From contig JAFYMG010000010.1 in assembly GCA_017556705.1 (NCBI GenBank), forward strand, positions 1 through 64,000: a stretch of 64,000 nt of DNA, written 5' to 3'. The number at the start of each line of letters is the position of its first letter. Position 1 is the stretch's first letter. A model generated the notes under the pieces. It ran no database searches. It saw only the letters and a program-made list of their open reading frames with translations, and was not told the origin of the DNA. This DNA comes from Paludibacteraceae bacterium (GTDB taxonomy: Bacteria; Bacteroidota; Bacteroidia; Bacteroidales; Paludibacteraceae). Below are positions 17,143-25,234 of the stretch, piece after piece. Both the position numbers and the translations under genes were made by a program.

Positions 17143-19287
17143 TTACTCAGCCATCAAGAGCTCCATGATGGTGCAAGCTGATTTAGCCACTGGACTACCA
17201 GGACCGAAGATAGCAGCTACACCTGCCTTATAGAGATAGTCATAGTCTTGTGCTGGGATCACACCACCAGCGATAACCATGATATCCTCGCGGCCAAGCT
17301 TCTTGAGCTCCTCGATAACTTGAGGAACCAAAGTCTTGTGACCAGCAGCGAGTGAAGATACACCGAGTACGTGAACATCGTTCTCAACTGCTTGCTTAGC
17401 AGCCTCAGCTGGAGTTTGGAACAATGGACCCATATCTACGTCGAAACCGCAGTCAGCGTAGCCAGTAGCTACCACCTTAGCACCACGGTCGTGACCGTCT
17501 TGACCCATCTTAGCAATCATGATACGAGGTTGACGACCCTCTTTCTTAGCAAATTCTGCTGTGAGTTCTTGTGCCTTAACGAAGAACTCGTCATTCTTAG
17601 TTCCTGAAGCGTACACGCCTGAAATAGTTCTAATAGTTGCTGAATAACGTCCAACCACTTTCTCGCAAGCGTCAGAGATCTCGCCCAATGAAGCACGAAG
17701 ACCAGCAGCCTTAACCGCGAGTGCGAGCAAGTTGTTAGAGCATGGTTTACCATCTGCCCACTCTTGTACAGTAGCAGTAATCTCTGCGAGTGCCTCTTGT
17801 ACAGCAGCCTCATCGCGTTTCGCACGAAGCTCTTGCAAACGAGCCACTTGCTCCTCGCGTACTGCGGTATTGTCGATCTCGAGGATATCGATTGGATCCT
17901 CGTGAGCCAAGCGGTGCTCGTTCACGCCGATGATCTTTTGGTCGCCAGAGTCGATACGAGCTTGGGTGCGTGCAGCAGCCTCCTCGATACGCATCTTAGG
18001 AATACCAGTCTCGATAGCAGCAGCCATACCGCCGAGCTTCTCGATCTCTTGGATGTGTGCCCAAGCTTTCTCAGCGAGCTCTTGGGTGAGTTGCTCTACG
18101 TAGTAAGAACCTGCCCATGGGTCGATAGCCTTACATACCTTAGTCTCCTCTTGGATGTAGATTTGGGTATTACGAGCGATACGAGCAGAGAAGTCTGTTG
18201 GCAACGCGATAGCCTCGTCCAAAGCGTTGGTGTGCAATGATTGGGTGTGACCCAAAGCAGCACCCATAGCCTCGATACAGGTACGACCTACGTTGTTGAA
18301 TGGATCTTGCTCGGTGAGTGACCAACCAGATGTCTGGCTGTGGGTACGAAGTGCCATTGATTTAGGGTTCTTAGCGCCAAATGACTTCACGATCTTAGCC
18401 CACAACATACGACCAGCACGCATCTTAGCGATCTCCATGAAGTGGTTCATACCGATTGCCCAGAAGAATGACAAACGTGGAGCGAAAGTATCAACGTCCA
18501 TACCAGCGTTCACACCTGCGCGGAGGTACTCCATACCATCAGCGAGGGTGTAAGCCAACTCGATATCTGCGGTAGCACCTGCCTCTTGCATGTGGTAACC
18601 AGAGATAGAGATAGAGTTGAACTTAGGCATGTTTTGTGAAGTATATTCGAAGATATCAGCGATGATCTTCATTGAGAACTTAGGAGGATAGATATAGGTG
18701 TTACGCACCATGAACTCCTTGAGGATATCGTTTTGGATAGTACCAGCCATCTCCTCGAGTTTAGCACCTTGCTCCAAGCCAGCGTTGATGTAGAACGCCA
18801 AGATAGGAAGAACGGCACCGTTCATAGTCATAGACACAGACATCTTGTTCAATGGAATACCAGCGAACAACACTTTCATGTCCTCGAGTGAGCAGATAGA
18901 TACACCTGCTTTACCTACATCACCAACCACGCGCATGTTGTCGGCGTTGTAACCACGGTGGGTAGGAAGGTCGAATGCTACAGAAAGACCTTTTTGACCA
19001 GAAGCCAAGTTACGACGATAGAAAGCGTTAGACTCCTCAGCTGTAGAGAAACCAGCGTATTGGCGGATAGTCCAAGGACGCAATGGGTACATCGCGCTAT
19101 AAGGGCCACGGAGGAATGGAGGAATACCAGAAGCATAGTTGAGGTGCTCCATACCTTGGAGGTCTTCTTTTGTATATACAGGCTTAACGTCGATGAGCTC
19201 AGGGGTCTTCCAGTTAGCCTCGTTAGCTCCTTCTACTTTAGAAGCAGCTACTTTCTTGATATCAATATCTTTAAAATTAGGTTTCAT
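17143..19287 (-). CDS. mutB: Methylmalonyl-CoA mutase, large (catalytic) subunit
   Basis: 714 residues, the typical length. The N-terminal TIM-barrel substrate domain has [19 protein letters not shown] and [15 protein letters not shown]. The C-terminal cobalamin-binding domain carries the DxHxxG motif as DGHDRG at residues 597-602, followed by SSLAAGH and IAGGVIP. With MutA it interconverts methylmalonyl-CoA and succinyl-CoA, the B12-dependent step of propionate formation in Bacteroidales. It starts 6 bases after the mutA stop. It makes the cell dependent on B12, which fits the riboswitch-controlled uptake locus 5 kb away. Confidence 0.97.
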   Translation of the reverse strand: MKPNFKDIDIKKVAASKVEGANEANWKTPELIDVKPVYTKEDLQGMEHLNYASGIPPFLRGPYSAMYPLRPWTIRQYAGFSTAEESNAFYRRNLASGQKGLSVAFDLPTHRGYNADNMRVVGDVGKAGVSICSLEDMKVLFAGIPLNKMSVSMTMNGAVLPILAFYINAGLEQGAKLEEMAGTIQNDILKEFMVRNTYIYPPKFSMKIIADIFEYTSQNMPKFNSISISGYHMQEAGATADIELAYTLADGMEYLRAGVNAGMDVDTFAPRLSFFWAIGMNHFMEIAKMRAGRMLWAKIVKSFGAKNPKSMALRTHSQTSGWSLTEQDPFNNVGRTCIEAMGAALGHTQSLHTNALDEAIALPTDFSARIARNTQIYIQEETKVCKAIDPWAGSYYVEQLTQELAEKAWAHIQEIEKLGGMAAAIETGIPKMRIEEAAARTQARIDSGDQKIIGVNEHRLAHEDPIDILEIDNTAVREEQVARLQELRAKRDEAAVQEALAEITATVQEWADGKPCSNNLLALAVKAAGLRASLGEISDACEKVVGRYSATIRTISGVYASGTKNDEFFVKAQELTAEFAKKEGRQPRIMIAKMGQDGHDRGAKVVATGYADCGFDVDMGPLFQTPAEAAKQAVENDVHVLGVSSLAAGHKTLVPQVIEELKKLGREDIMVIAGGVIPAQDYDYLYKAGVAAIFGPGSPVAKSACTIMELLMAE

Positions 19288-19293
19288 AGTTGC

Positions 19294-21174
19294 TTACTTA
19301 TTAAGGAGTTGTGCATTGAATTTCTTAAGAGTCTCAAGAACATTAACGCGAACGTTGATGAAGTTCTCGATACCGAGTTTTTGCAAGTCTTCTGTGCAAG
19401 CAGGAGCACCAGCTACTACGAATACTTCTTTAGCACCCTCGAGTTGGAGCCATGCTTGTGGAGCATATACTGCGTACTCATCGTCGCTAGAGCAGAGAAC
19501 GATAATATCTGCTTTAGCCTTGCGAGCAGCCTTGATACCCTCAGCTACTGACTTGAAGCCGTTGTTGTCAATCACCTTGTAACCAGCGCAAGCGAAGAAG
19601 TTGCAAGAGAATTGTGCACGAGCAATACGCATAGCCAAGTTACCGATAGTAAGCATGAACGCAACTGGTTGCTTCTTAGCAGCCTCAGTCTCAAGACGCA
19701 AAGCCTCGAACTCCTCAGCAGCGCGAGCCACTGGCAATGTAGCGATAGCGTTCTCTGGCTTAGCACAGCAGCAACCGCAAGCTACCTCTTTGATCTTCTT
19801 ACCTGCCTTCTCGGTGAAGTTAGGGAATTGGTTAGAACCAAGGATCACCTCTTTGCGTTTAGCTACGTCAGAAAGACGAGCCTTCAAGGTAGCAGCCATA
19901 GCCTCTTGTACCTTACCCGCAGCTACGAGCTCGTACATACCACCCTCTTCTTGGATAGCGAGGAATTGCTTCCATGCCTCCTCGGCAATAGAGTTGGTGA
20001 GGTTCTCGATATAGTATGAACCAGCAGCTGGGTCTACTACTTTATCGAAGTGTGACTCTTCCTTGAGGAGGAGTTGTTGGTTGCGAGCGATACGCTCAGC
20101 GAACTCGGTTGGCTCCTCGTAGGTAGCGTCGAATGGGGTAACCACGATCTCATCTACACCAGCGAGTGCAGCAGACATGGTCTCAGTTTGTGTACGAAGC
20201 ATATTTACGTATGCATCGAAGATAGTCATATTGAAGCGGCTTGTCTCAGCGCTAACGTTCATCTTAGCAGCCTCTTTGAGAGCAGCTGTGAACACAGGAG
20301 CTTTGTATGCCTCTACGATCTTAGCCCAGAGCAGACGTGCAGCACGGAACTTAGCAAGCTCCATGAAGTAGTTGCCACCGATACCCATATTGAAACGGAT
20401 AGAGCGAGCTGCGAGGTAGTTAGGAAGACCAGCCTCAGTCATCATAGTCATGTACTCAGCACCCCAAGCGAGAGCATAAGCCAATTCTTGTGCGCAGTAA
20501 GCACCAGAGTTGTTCAATGCTACAGAGTTAACACCAACTACGCGGAAGTTAACAAGAGTCTTAGCAGCCTTCACGGTAGCTACGATCTTCTCAGCTACTT
20601 GCTCCTTGGTAAGTGGTTTGCCCTTGAGGAGCATGTTCTTGATAGGGTCAACGTTGATGCTACCAGTAACAGCCTTGAAGTCATAACCGCTACGACCTAC
20701 GAAGCGAACGAGGATGTTAGCGAGCTCAGGAGCTTTGCATGCGCATACGTTGAAGTTGATAGCTACAGCATCGAGTTTGATACCCTCGAGAAGAGTCTTG
20801 ATGTAGCGATAAGAGAGTTTCTCTGCGTTCAAGCAGAAACCGAGAGAGGTTACGCCTTTGTTCAAGATGTCAAGCGCTTTAGCGTTCGCTTTGCGAGCGT
20901 TCTTGCAAGCGCAGATGTTTTGGCGAACTGCCCACTCGTTGTTGGTTTTGGTACCACGCACGTAAGGGAATTGACCTGGTGCAGATACGGTTGTCTTGAG
21001 ACCCTTGAGGTCTTCTTGACGGTAGTAAGGCTGTACGTTGAAGCCTTCTGAAGTGCGCCAAACGAGCTTCTTATCGAAGTCGGCGCCTTTGAGGTCAGCT
21101 ACGATTTTCTCCTTCCAAGCTTTGCTTGAAATGGCTGGAAACTCGGCTAACATGTTCAATTTTTCTTCTGCCAT
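19294..21174 (-). CDS. mutA: Methylmalonyl-CoA mutase, small subunit
   Basis: 626 residues. Homologous to the large subunit but divergent: barrel segments such as GGNYFMELAKFRAARLLWAKI, and a degenerate C-terminal cobalamin domain without the DxHxxG histidine, as expected for the non-catalytic subunit. It contains an unusual cysteine cluster CGCCCAK in the linker. It pairs with MutB as a heterodimer. The start ATG is 24 bases after the mgsA stop, so mgsA, mutA and mutB form one operon. Confidence 0.95.
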   Translation of the reverse strand: MAEEKLNMLAEFPAISSKAWKEKIVADLKGADFDKKLVWRTSEGFNVQPYYRQEDLKGLKTTVSAPGQFPYVRGTKTNNEWAVRQNICACKNARKANAKALDILNKGVTSLGFCLNAEKLSYRYIKTLLEGIKLDAVAINFNVCACKAPELANILVRFVGRSGYDFKAVTGSINVDPIKNMLLKGKPLTKEQVAEKIVATVKAAKTLVNFRVVGVNSVALNNSGAYCAQELAYALAWGAEYMTMMTEAGLPNYLAARSIRFNMGIGGNYFMELAKFRAARLLWAKIVEAYKAPVFTAALKEAAKMNVSAETSRFNMTIFDAYVNMLRTQTETMSAALAGVDEIVVTPFDATYEEPTEFAERIARNQQLLLKEESHFDKVVDPAAGSYYIENLTNSIAEEAWKQFLAIQEEGGMYELVAAGKVQEAMAATLKARLSDVAKRKEVILGSNQFPNFTEKAGKKIKEVACGCCCAKPENAIATLPVARAAEEFEALRLETEAAKKQPVAFMLTIGNLAMRIARAQFSCNFFACAGYKVIDNNGFKSVAEGIKAARKAKADIIVLCSSDDEYAVYAPQAWLQLEGAKEVFVVAGAPACTEDLQKLGIENFINVRVNVLETLKKFNAQLLNK

Positions 21175-21198
21175 GATTTTAGAAAGTTAGTATTATGT

Positions 21199-21672
21199 TT
21201 ATTTTAATGTTAATTTTCTATTTTCGTATGATTTGATAGATAGAGGAATTATCCGTTCATACTCTTCGTTGCCAAAGAGAGGAGAGGTGATAATCATATC
21301 TGCTGTTGTACGATTGGTTGCAAATGCTATGTTGTACAGTGATGCCAATCGTGTTAGTGCTCCCACATCTTGTTGGTGTCCTTGCGTAATGAGGTTATCG
21401 CAAAAGAATATCAGCGCATCCAATTTCCCTTCGGCAATCATTGCACCTATTTGTTGATCTCCGCCCAGCGGTCCAGACTTCAGCAGGGTAATATCTTTGA
21501 GGGGATACTCGGTGTTTTCAGAATCTACAGGAATAGCAGCAAGGAGACTACCGGTTGTACCTGTTGCAAATAAATTATGATGTTTGAGAATACACGAATT
21601 AAAGGTACACCATTTCACCAATTCTTGTTTTCTGGCATCATGAGCAACCAAAGCGATATTCAATTTTTTCAT
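21199..21672 (-). CDS. mgsA: Methylglyoxal synthase
   Basis: 157 residues from the ATG at 21672; the frame extends two codons upstream to a TTG that is not needed. Motifs: LVAHDARKQELVKW, LKSGPLGGDQQIG (phosphate-binding loop) and DALIFFCDNLITQGHQQDVG, followed by NRTTAD. It converts dihydroxyacetone phosphate to methylglyoxal and phosphate, a bypass of lower glycolysis. First gene of an operon with mutA and mutB. Confidence 0.95.
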   Translation of the reverse strand: MKKLNIALVAHDARKQELVKWCTFNSCILKHHNLFATGTTGSLLAAIPVDSENTEYPLKDITLLKSGPLGGDQQIGAMIAEGKLDALIFFCDNLITQGHQQDVGALTRLASLYNIAFATNRTTADMIITSPLFGNEEYERIIPLSIKSYENRKLTLK

Positions 21673-21797
21673 AATCAATTGTTGTTATAATCCTTGTCTT
21701 TGTTCTCAATTCTTGATTTTTAGCTTCAAAACATGTTTTTCAGCAGTTTTTCTGTGCATATTCGCCTGCCAAATCGGCGAAACGCACAATTTCGGTG

Positions 21798-21829
21798 CAA
21801 AGTTACTACAAAAAATGCACATACGCAAG
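21798..21829 (-). promoter_or_regulatory. Promoter of the mgsA-mutAB operon
   Basis: Minus strand: CTTGCGTAT, 20-base spacer, TAACTTTG (21805-21798). Confidence 0.75.
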
Positions 21830-21872
21830 AAAACAAGCACTTTTTTTGAAAAAAGATAGATTTTATCTATCA

Positions 21873-21939
21873 ATTGAGGTATTACCTATGCGCTCGCTGG
21901 GGGTTTACTCACAAGAGAGTGTATAGGTAATACCTCAAT
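21873..21939. repeat. 17-bp perfect inverted repeat
   Basis: ATTGAGGTATTACCTAT (21873-21889) and its exact complement (21923-21939) with a 33-base loop, in the divergent region between mgsA and the 22353 gene. It lies upstream of both promoters and has no T run, so it is not an obvious terminator. Confidence 0.75.
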
Positions 21940-21989
21940 GAAGTGGCATTGCCGTATTTTCAAAAAAGGTGTGAGTGTCTGTAGTATGG

Positions 21990-22250
21990 GCTGCATTTCG
22001 CGAACGTAATTTCGAGGTGGGCGAGCCCTTTCTAAGGGCGAGGTCGGTGCCCTCGACGGTAGTAAAAATTTCGCACACGCGAAGCGAACTACCAACTACA
22101 GCTCGCCCTGCGAGCGATCTATTATCCCCCCGCTACTCTTCCGCTATCAACTACGTTACATATACGATAGATACACGATAGATATACGTTAGATACACGA
22201 TAGATTACCCTATTCACACCGTAGGAATACCGTATCTATCAAATATTTAC
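21990..22250. repeat. Mini-hairpins and four 11-base tandem units
   Basis: No gene. Hairpins with 3-base loops include GCCCTT-TCT-AAGGGC (about 22027-22041) and GCTCGC-CCT-GCGAGC (about 22100-22114). From 22161 to 22204 come four 11-base units: TATACGATAGA, TACACGATAGA, TATACGTTAGA, TACACGATAGA, with decayed units after them. Confidence 0.75.
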
Positions 22251-22278
22251 ATAAAAACAGTAAAAAACTATACAAAAA

Positions 22279-22310
22279 CTTGCATATTTCGCAAATTTTC
22301 CGTACCTTTG
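22279..22310 (+). promoter_or_regulatory. Promoter of the 22353 gene
   Basis: CTTGCATAT (CTTG 22279-22282), 20-base spacer, TACCTTTG (22303-22310). Confidence 0.8.
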
Positions 22311-22352
22311 CACCATCATAATTCAAAATTCATAATTCAAAATCACCTAACT

Positions 22353-22697
22353 ATGGCACGCACCACTCTCTCTCATCCCTTCGACTCCATGTCGGGCAAA
22401 CTCGGTTCCACCGATAAGATTATCATGCGCACCCGCAACGGTCGCACGCATGCTTATGTAGTCAAACATCCGTATAAAGGCCCTCTTGCACCCTCTCGCC
22501 AGAAGGCTGTTTCTTCTTTCGCGGAAGCGGTCAAACAAACCTCTGTCATCATGAACACCCCCGAACTTCGTGCTGAGTGGGAAGAGAAATACGCAGACTA
22601 CCGCAAGAAAGCCGACCGCTATCCAAATACTCACCCTAATCCTTATACCACTTTCCGCGGCTTCATCATCGGCTCTTTGATCCACACATCTAAATAA
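22353..22697 (+). CDS. Unknown small basic protein
   Basis: 114 residues from the ATG at 22353, about 36 bases after the predicted transcription start. The sequence begins MARTTLSHPFDSMSGKLGS and is rich in Lys and Arg. It has no signal peptide or membrane segment. The layout (short N-terminal GKLGS, a PLAPSRQKAVSSFAEAV segment, then a charged helix) faintly recalls small phage-structural-like proteins of Bacteroidales, but I cannot assign it. It is monocistronic, followed by two intergenic palindromes. Confidence 0.65.
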   Translation: MARTTLSHPFDSMSGKLGSTDKIIMRTRNGRTHAYVVKHPYKGPLAPSRQKAVSSFAEAVKQTSVIMNTPELRAEWEEKYADYRKKADRYPNTHPNPYTTFRGFIIGSLIHTSK

Positions 22698-22727
22698 CAC
22701 CTAGTGCCTTTCTATGTCCATTATCCA

Positions 22728-22842
22728 GCGGGGTCCCCGATAACGCTCATGGCGTTTTGGGGTGCTTGACGAATGTTATTCGGTATACCCTGCCTCTAAC
22801 CTCAGCGGGGTCCCCGATAACGCTCGTGGCGTTATGGGGTGC
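22728..22842. repeat. Two intergenic copies of the GCGGGGTCCCCG palindrome family
   Basis: Copies at 22728-22765 and 22805-22842, 38 bases each. Both begin GCGGGGTCCCCG, then a stem (ATAACGC with GCGTTTT in the first, ATAACGC with GCGTTAT in the second) around TCATG or TCGTG, then GGGGTGC. The reverse complement has the same frame as the repeats inside valS, where the stem is AAAAATC/GATTTTT. GGGG can pair with either of two CCCC blocks, so two folds compete. A 3-base-loop hairpin GCTCGC-CAC-GCGAGC follows (22855-22869). Confidence 0.85.
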
Positions 22843-22882
22843 TCTTAACCTGTAGCTCGCCACGCGAGCGTCCTCTAAACTG

Positions 22883-22939
22883 AAAATGGCGATTTTTTCG
22901 CCATTTTCTTGCATATATCAAAAAAAAACACTACCTTTG
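22883..22939 (+). promoter_or_regulatory. Hairpin fused to promoter, for the 22988-23594 gene pair
   Basis: AAAATGGCGA (22883-22892) pairs with 22898-22907 as a bidirectional terminator-like hairpin. It leads directly into CTTGCATAT (TTG 22909-22911), a 20-base spacer and TACCTTTG (22932-22939). Confidence 0.8.
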
Positions 22940-22987
22940 CAGCGCAAAGGTCAAAACACGTTGGCTTTTAGCATAAAAATAGCAGCT

Positions 22988-23125
22988 ATGAAAACCTCAA
23001 ACACCCCACAAGAGATGCCTTTGGGCTCAGAGAGCGGAAGCGTCAACAATGTGCAAAAAAAGTATTATACTGCTGACGAGGCAGTGGCTTTTCTTGAACC
23101 AAGAATTCGTGCGATGTTCAAATGA
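22988..23125 (+). CDS. Very small protein, first of a two-gene unit
   Basis: 45 residues from the ATG at 22988, about 42 bases after the predicted transcription start: a polar N-terminus, then YYTADEAVAFLEPRIRAMFK. The longer frame back to 22886 crosses the promoter and is rejected. It ends 7 bases before the next gene, so the two are translated as a pair. Function unknown; the size and pairing would fit an antitoxin or accessory peptide, but nothing proves that. Confidence 0.55.
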   Translation: MKTSNTPQEMPLGSESGSVNNVQKKYYTADEAVAFLEPRIRAMFK

Positions 23126-23132
23126 ATACAAT

Positions 23133-23594
23133 ATGACAACTTTAACACAAGAACAAAAAGAGGCTCAAATGGCGAGCATGAAGTCGTTTGATGAGGAGAT
23201 GCCTTCAGTGGGGATCTTTTGGTATGACCCTCAAGAACACGAGTTCTTTGGTGTGTATAAGAAAGAGCTGACACCAAAGATGATTGAGGAGGCTGCTAAT
23301 AAGGGATTACCTTTTATCAATTATCCTAAATTGCATCGTCAAGTATGGAAAGAGCAGTATTTCCGTGCTTTGGCATCGCATAAATCCACTCGTTTCACGG
23401 GAGATTACACGATGATACCTCGAGGTCGTGTCGCATGGAATATTGATAAGTTCATTGTTTTTGTTGGCATGTGGGCGGAAGATATACAAGACGAGTTGAC
23501 AGAGTTGATCAATCAGCACTTTGCATTGCCATTTTTTGAGTTTGTCTATGATGAGCATTGGGACTTAGGGCATGGCTGGTCTGGTGACTTTTAA
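23133..23594 (+). CDS. Conserved hypothetical protein, second of a two-gene unit
   Basis: 153 residues from the ATG at 23133. Soluble, aromatic-rich: VGIFWYDPQEHEFFGVYKKE, then IPRGRVAWNIDKFIVFVGMW and the closing FEFVYDEHWDLGHGWSGDF. It looks like a conserved compact domain; I recall similar unassigned proteins in gut bacteria but know no function. It could be a toxin-like partner of the 45-residue upstream protein (inference only). Confidence 0.7.
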   Translation: MTTLTQEQKEAQMASMKSFDEEMPSVGIFWYDPQEHEFFGVYKKELTPKMIEEAANKGLPFINYPKLHRQVWKEQYFRALASHKSTRFTGDYTMIPRGRVAWNIDKFIVFVGMWAEDIQDELTELINQHFALPFFEFVYDEHWDLGHGWSGDF

Positions 23595-24074
23595 CCCACC
23601 CAACTCCTAATTCGTACACGAGTTCTGCGAGTGATCGTTCGAGCAAACGCGAGATAAGACAATTCCTAATTCAAAATTCAAAATTCCTAATTCAAAATTC
23701 CCCGTGCTCCTCTCTCAAAAACATATCCATCTTTGCTCTTGTTTCTTGGTTCCTAACTCCAAGAAATACAGCACCTTGCGTTGTAATTTAACAGGGGGGG
23801 GGTAAACGCCAAAACGCCATAAATAACCGCGCAAATCGCGCGTATTTCATACACAACACACCAACTATGTTCGCCCATCAGGCAGCGTAGTTGGTGTCGT
23901 TTTTTATATGCAAAAAAATTAACAAACAAATCAATTATTAACCTCGCTAACTTGCAAAAAAGAACTAACGCGAAGCATGTAACGCGCTTTAGCGCATGAA
24001 ACGCCAAAGGCATGAAACGTCGCCTTGCGACATGTAACGTTTTGTAAGCGGAGCGAACAAAAACAAACAATCTT
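23595..24074. other. Intergenic region: decamer repeats, G9 tract, terminator, CATGWAACG array
   Basis: No gene. 23650-23700 holds repeated AATTCAAAATTC-like words. 23794-23802 is a run of nine G. From 23976 to 24039 the 9-base word CATGTAACG or CATGAAACG occurs four times (23976, 23995, 24011, 24031), separated by three different small palindromes: CGCTTTAGCG, CCAAAGG and TCGCCTTGCGA. Confidence 0.75.
23858..23905 (+). terminator. Rho-independent terminator
   Basis: ACACCAACTA (23858-23867) pairs with TAGTTGGTGT (23888-23897), followed by CG and six T. It lies about 260 bases after the 23133 gene. Confidence 0.8.
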
Positions 24075-24971
24075 ATGAAAACAATTAAACATTTCGCCCT
24101 CGCTCTTGTAGCAGTGGCATGCGGTTTGAGTTTCACAAGCTGCGACCAAAACAAACCAGACAACTACGCCGACTACCCACAACTCATTGTAGGTAAGTGG
24201 TTTGACTTCACTCCTGAGTCCAGTATTTATTTGGATATTAAAGCAGATGGAACATATAATCTTGTTGGTTACGACAACAGAGAAGGTGCATGGGGATGGA
24301 TAGCACATCAAGGAGAATATAAAATAGAGGGTAATCAATTTACTTGGCCTTCTAAGAAAGACCCAAGTCAAATGAAAACAGAAGAGGTAGAGATAACTGG
24401 CAATAAGATGATTATGCGCACTTCAGTTGGTGATAAAATTCACTACCGCGTACAGGAATCCTTCGACATCAAAGGCAATTACACCTATCTTAATTCTGCA
24501 GTTCGCGTAGTTGCTGCCGAAGGTAAAACCGCTCTTCAACTTCCAGAAGGCGTTACTTTCCAAGGTCAAAACTCTATCCCTGTGGACGCAATGCACGGCG
24601 ATCGTATTGTAGATGTAATGAAGAAGTTCTTTGCGGATGCTACTTTCGCAGCGGATGGTAAGCTCAACCACACAATGGACAACGAGGCAAAAACCAAAAA
24701 CTACACCCTCGATGGCAACAACCTCACTTTCAACCTCTACGAGGGCAGCGATACTTATAAGGTAAATGCAACTTCTTTCCCAGATGAGGATGGCGACCGC
24801 CTCTTTATCATCATTCCTAAGCAAGCTGCTTGGTTAGGTGGTATGGTGGACTTGGTAGAGAAAGAGCAAGCGGGCTTGAAGCTCACCGAAGCACAAATAG
24901 CAGAATTGGAGAAGGAGTTTATGGCTACCTTCGACACCTTTACTGTGATTCTCTCACTCAGCAAGAAGTAA
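24075..24971 (+). CDS. Unknown lipoprotein with lipocalin-like N-terminal domain
   Basis: 298 residues. Signal peptide with lipobox: ALALVAVACGLSFTSCDQN. The first domain (about 30-130) has the pattern PQLIVGKWFDFTPESSIYLD, then KADGTYNLVGYDN and WIAHQGEYKIEGNQFTW, like lipocalin-like domains of Bacteroidales lipoproteins. The second half appears to be another beta-rich domain. The leader is the CATGWAACG array. Role unknown; probably in the outer membrane. Confidence 0.75.
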   Translation: MKTIKHFALALVAVACGLSFTSCDQNKPDNYADYPQLIVGKWFDFTPESSIYLDIKADGTYNLVGYDNREGAWGWIAHQGEYKIEGNQFTWPSKKDPSQMKTEEVEITGNKMIMRTSVGDKIHYRVQESFDIKGNYTYLNSAVRVVAAEGKTALQLPEGVTFQGQNSIPVDAMHGDRIVDVMKKFFADATFAADGKLNHTMDNEAKTKNYTLDGNNLTFNLYEGSDTYKVNATSFPDEDGDRLFIIIPKQAAWLGGMVDLVEKEQAGLKLTEAQIAELEKEFMATFDTFTVILSLSKK

Positions 24972-25150
24972 TAGGCTCGCACGCGAGCAGTTATGGCACT
25001 TCGTGCGGTAATGTCGCCGTTGGCGAAGTAGTGCACGCAGAGCGTGGGTGATGGCTGCTACGCAGCGGTAAGCTCACAAAGTGACACAACCCGCCGTAGG
25101 CGCGCAACCTTGCGCAAAGCGCACGTCACCTCGGCGCAGCCGACATAACC
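24972..25150. repeat. Dense array of mini-hairpins with short loops
   Basis: A run of small palindromes with 2-3 base loops: GCTCGC-AC-GCGAGC, GCAC-TTC-GTGC, CGCC-GTT-GGCG, GCTGC-TAC-GCAGC, CGCC-GTA-GGCG, GCGC-AAA-GCGC and CGGC-GCA-GCCG. The spacers are only a few bases. No coding content. Confidence 0.75.
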
Positions 25151-25157
25151 CAAACAA

Positions 25158-25214
25158 AAAATCGCCTTTCGGGGCGATTTTTCTTGCATATATGCAAAAA
25201 AAGCACTACCTTTG
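25158..25214 (+). promoter_or_regulatory. Hairpin fused to promoter, for the acetyltransferase
   Basis: AAAATCGCC (25158-25166) pairs with GGCGATTTT (25173-25181), followed at once by CTTGCATAT (TTG 25184-25186), a 20-base spacer and TACCTTTG (25207-25214). Confidence 0.8.
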
Positions 25215-25234
25215 CAGTATAAATTCCTCCCATC

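Noticed and set aside
22161..22204. 11-base arrays as CRISPR repeats
   Set aside because: Units are too short, directly adjacent and degenerate, with no spacers and no cas genes.
22988..23594. Calling the gene pair a proven toxin-antitoxin system
   Set aside because: Only size and spacing support it; no known toxin fold or motif is visible.
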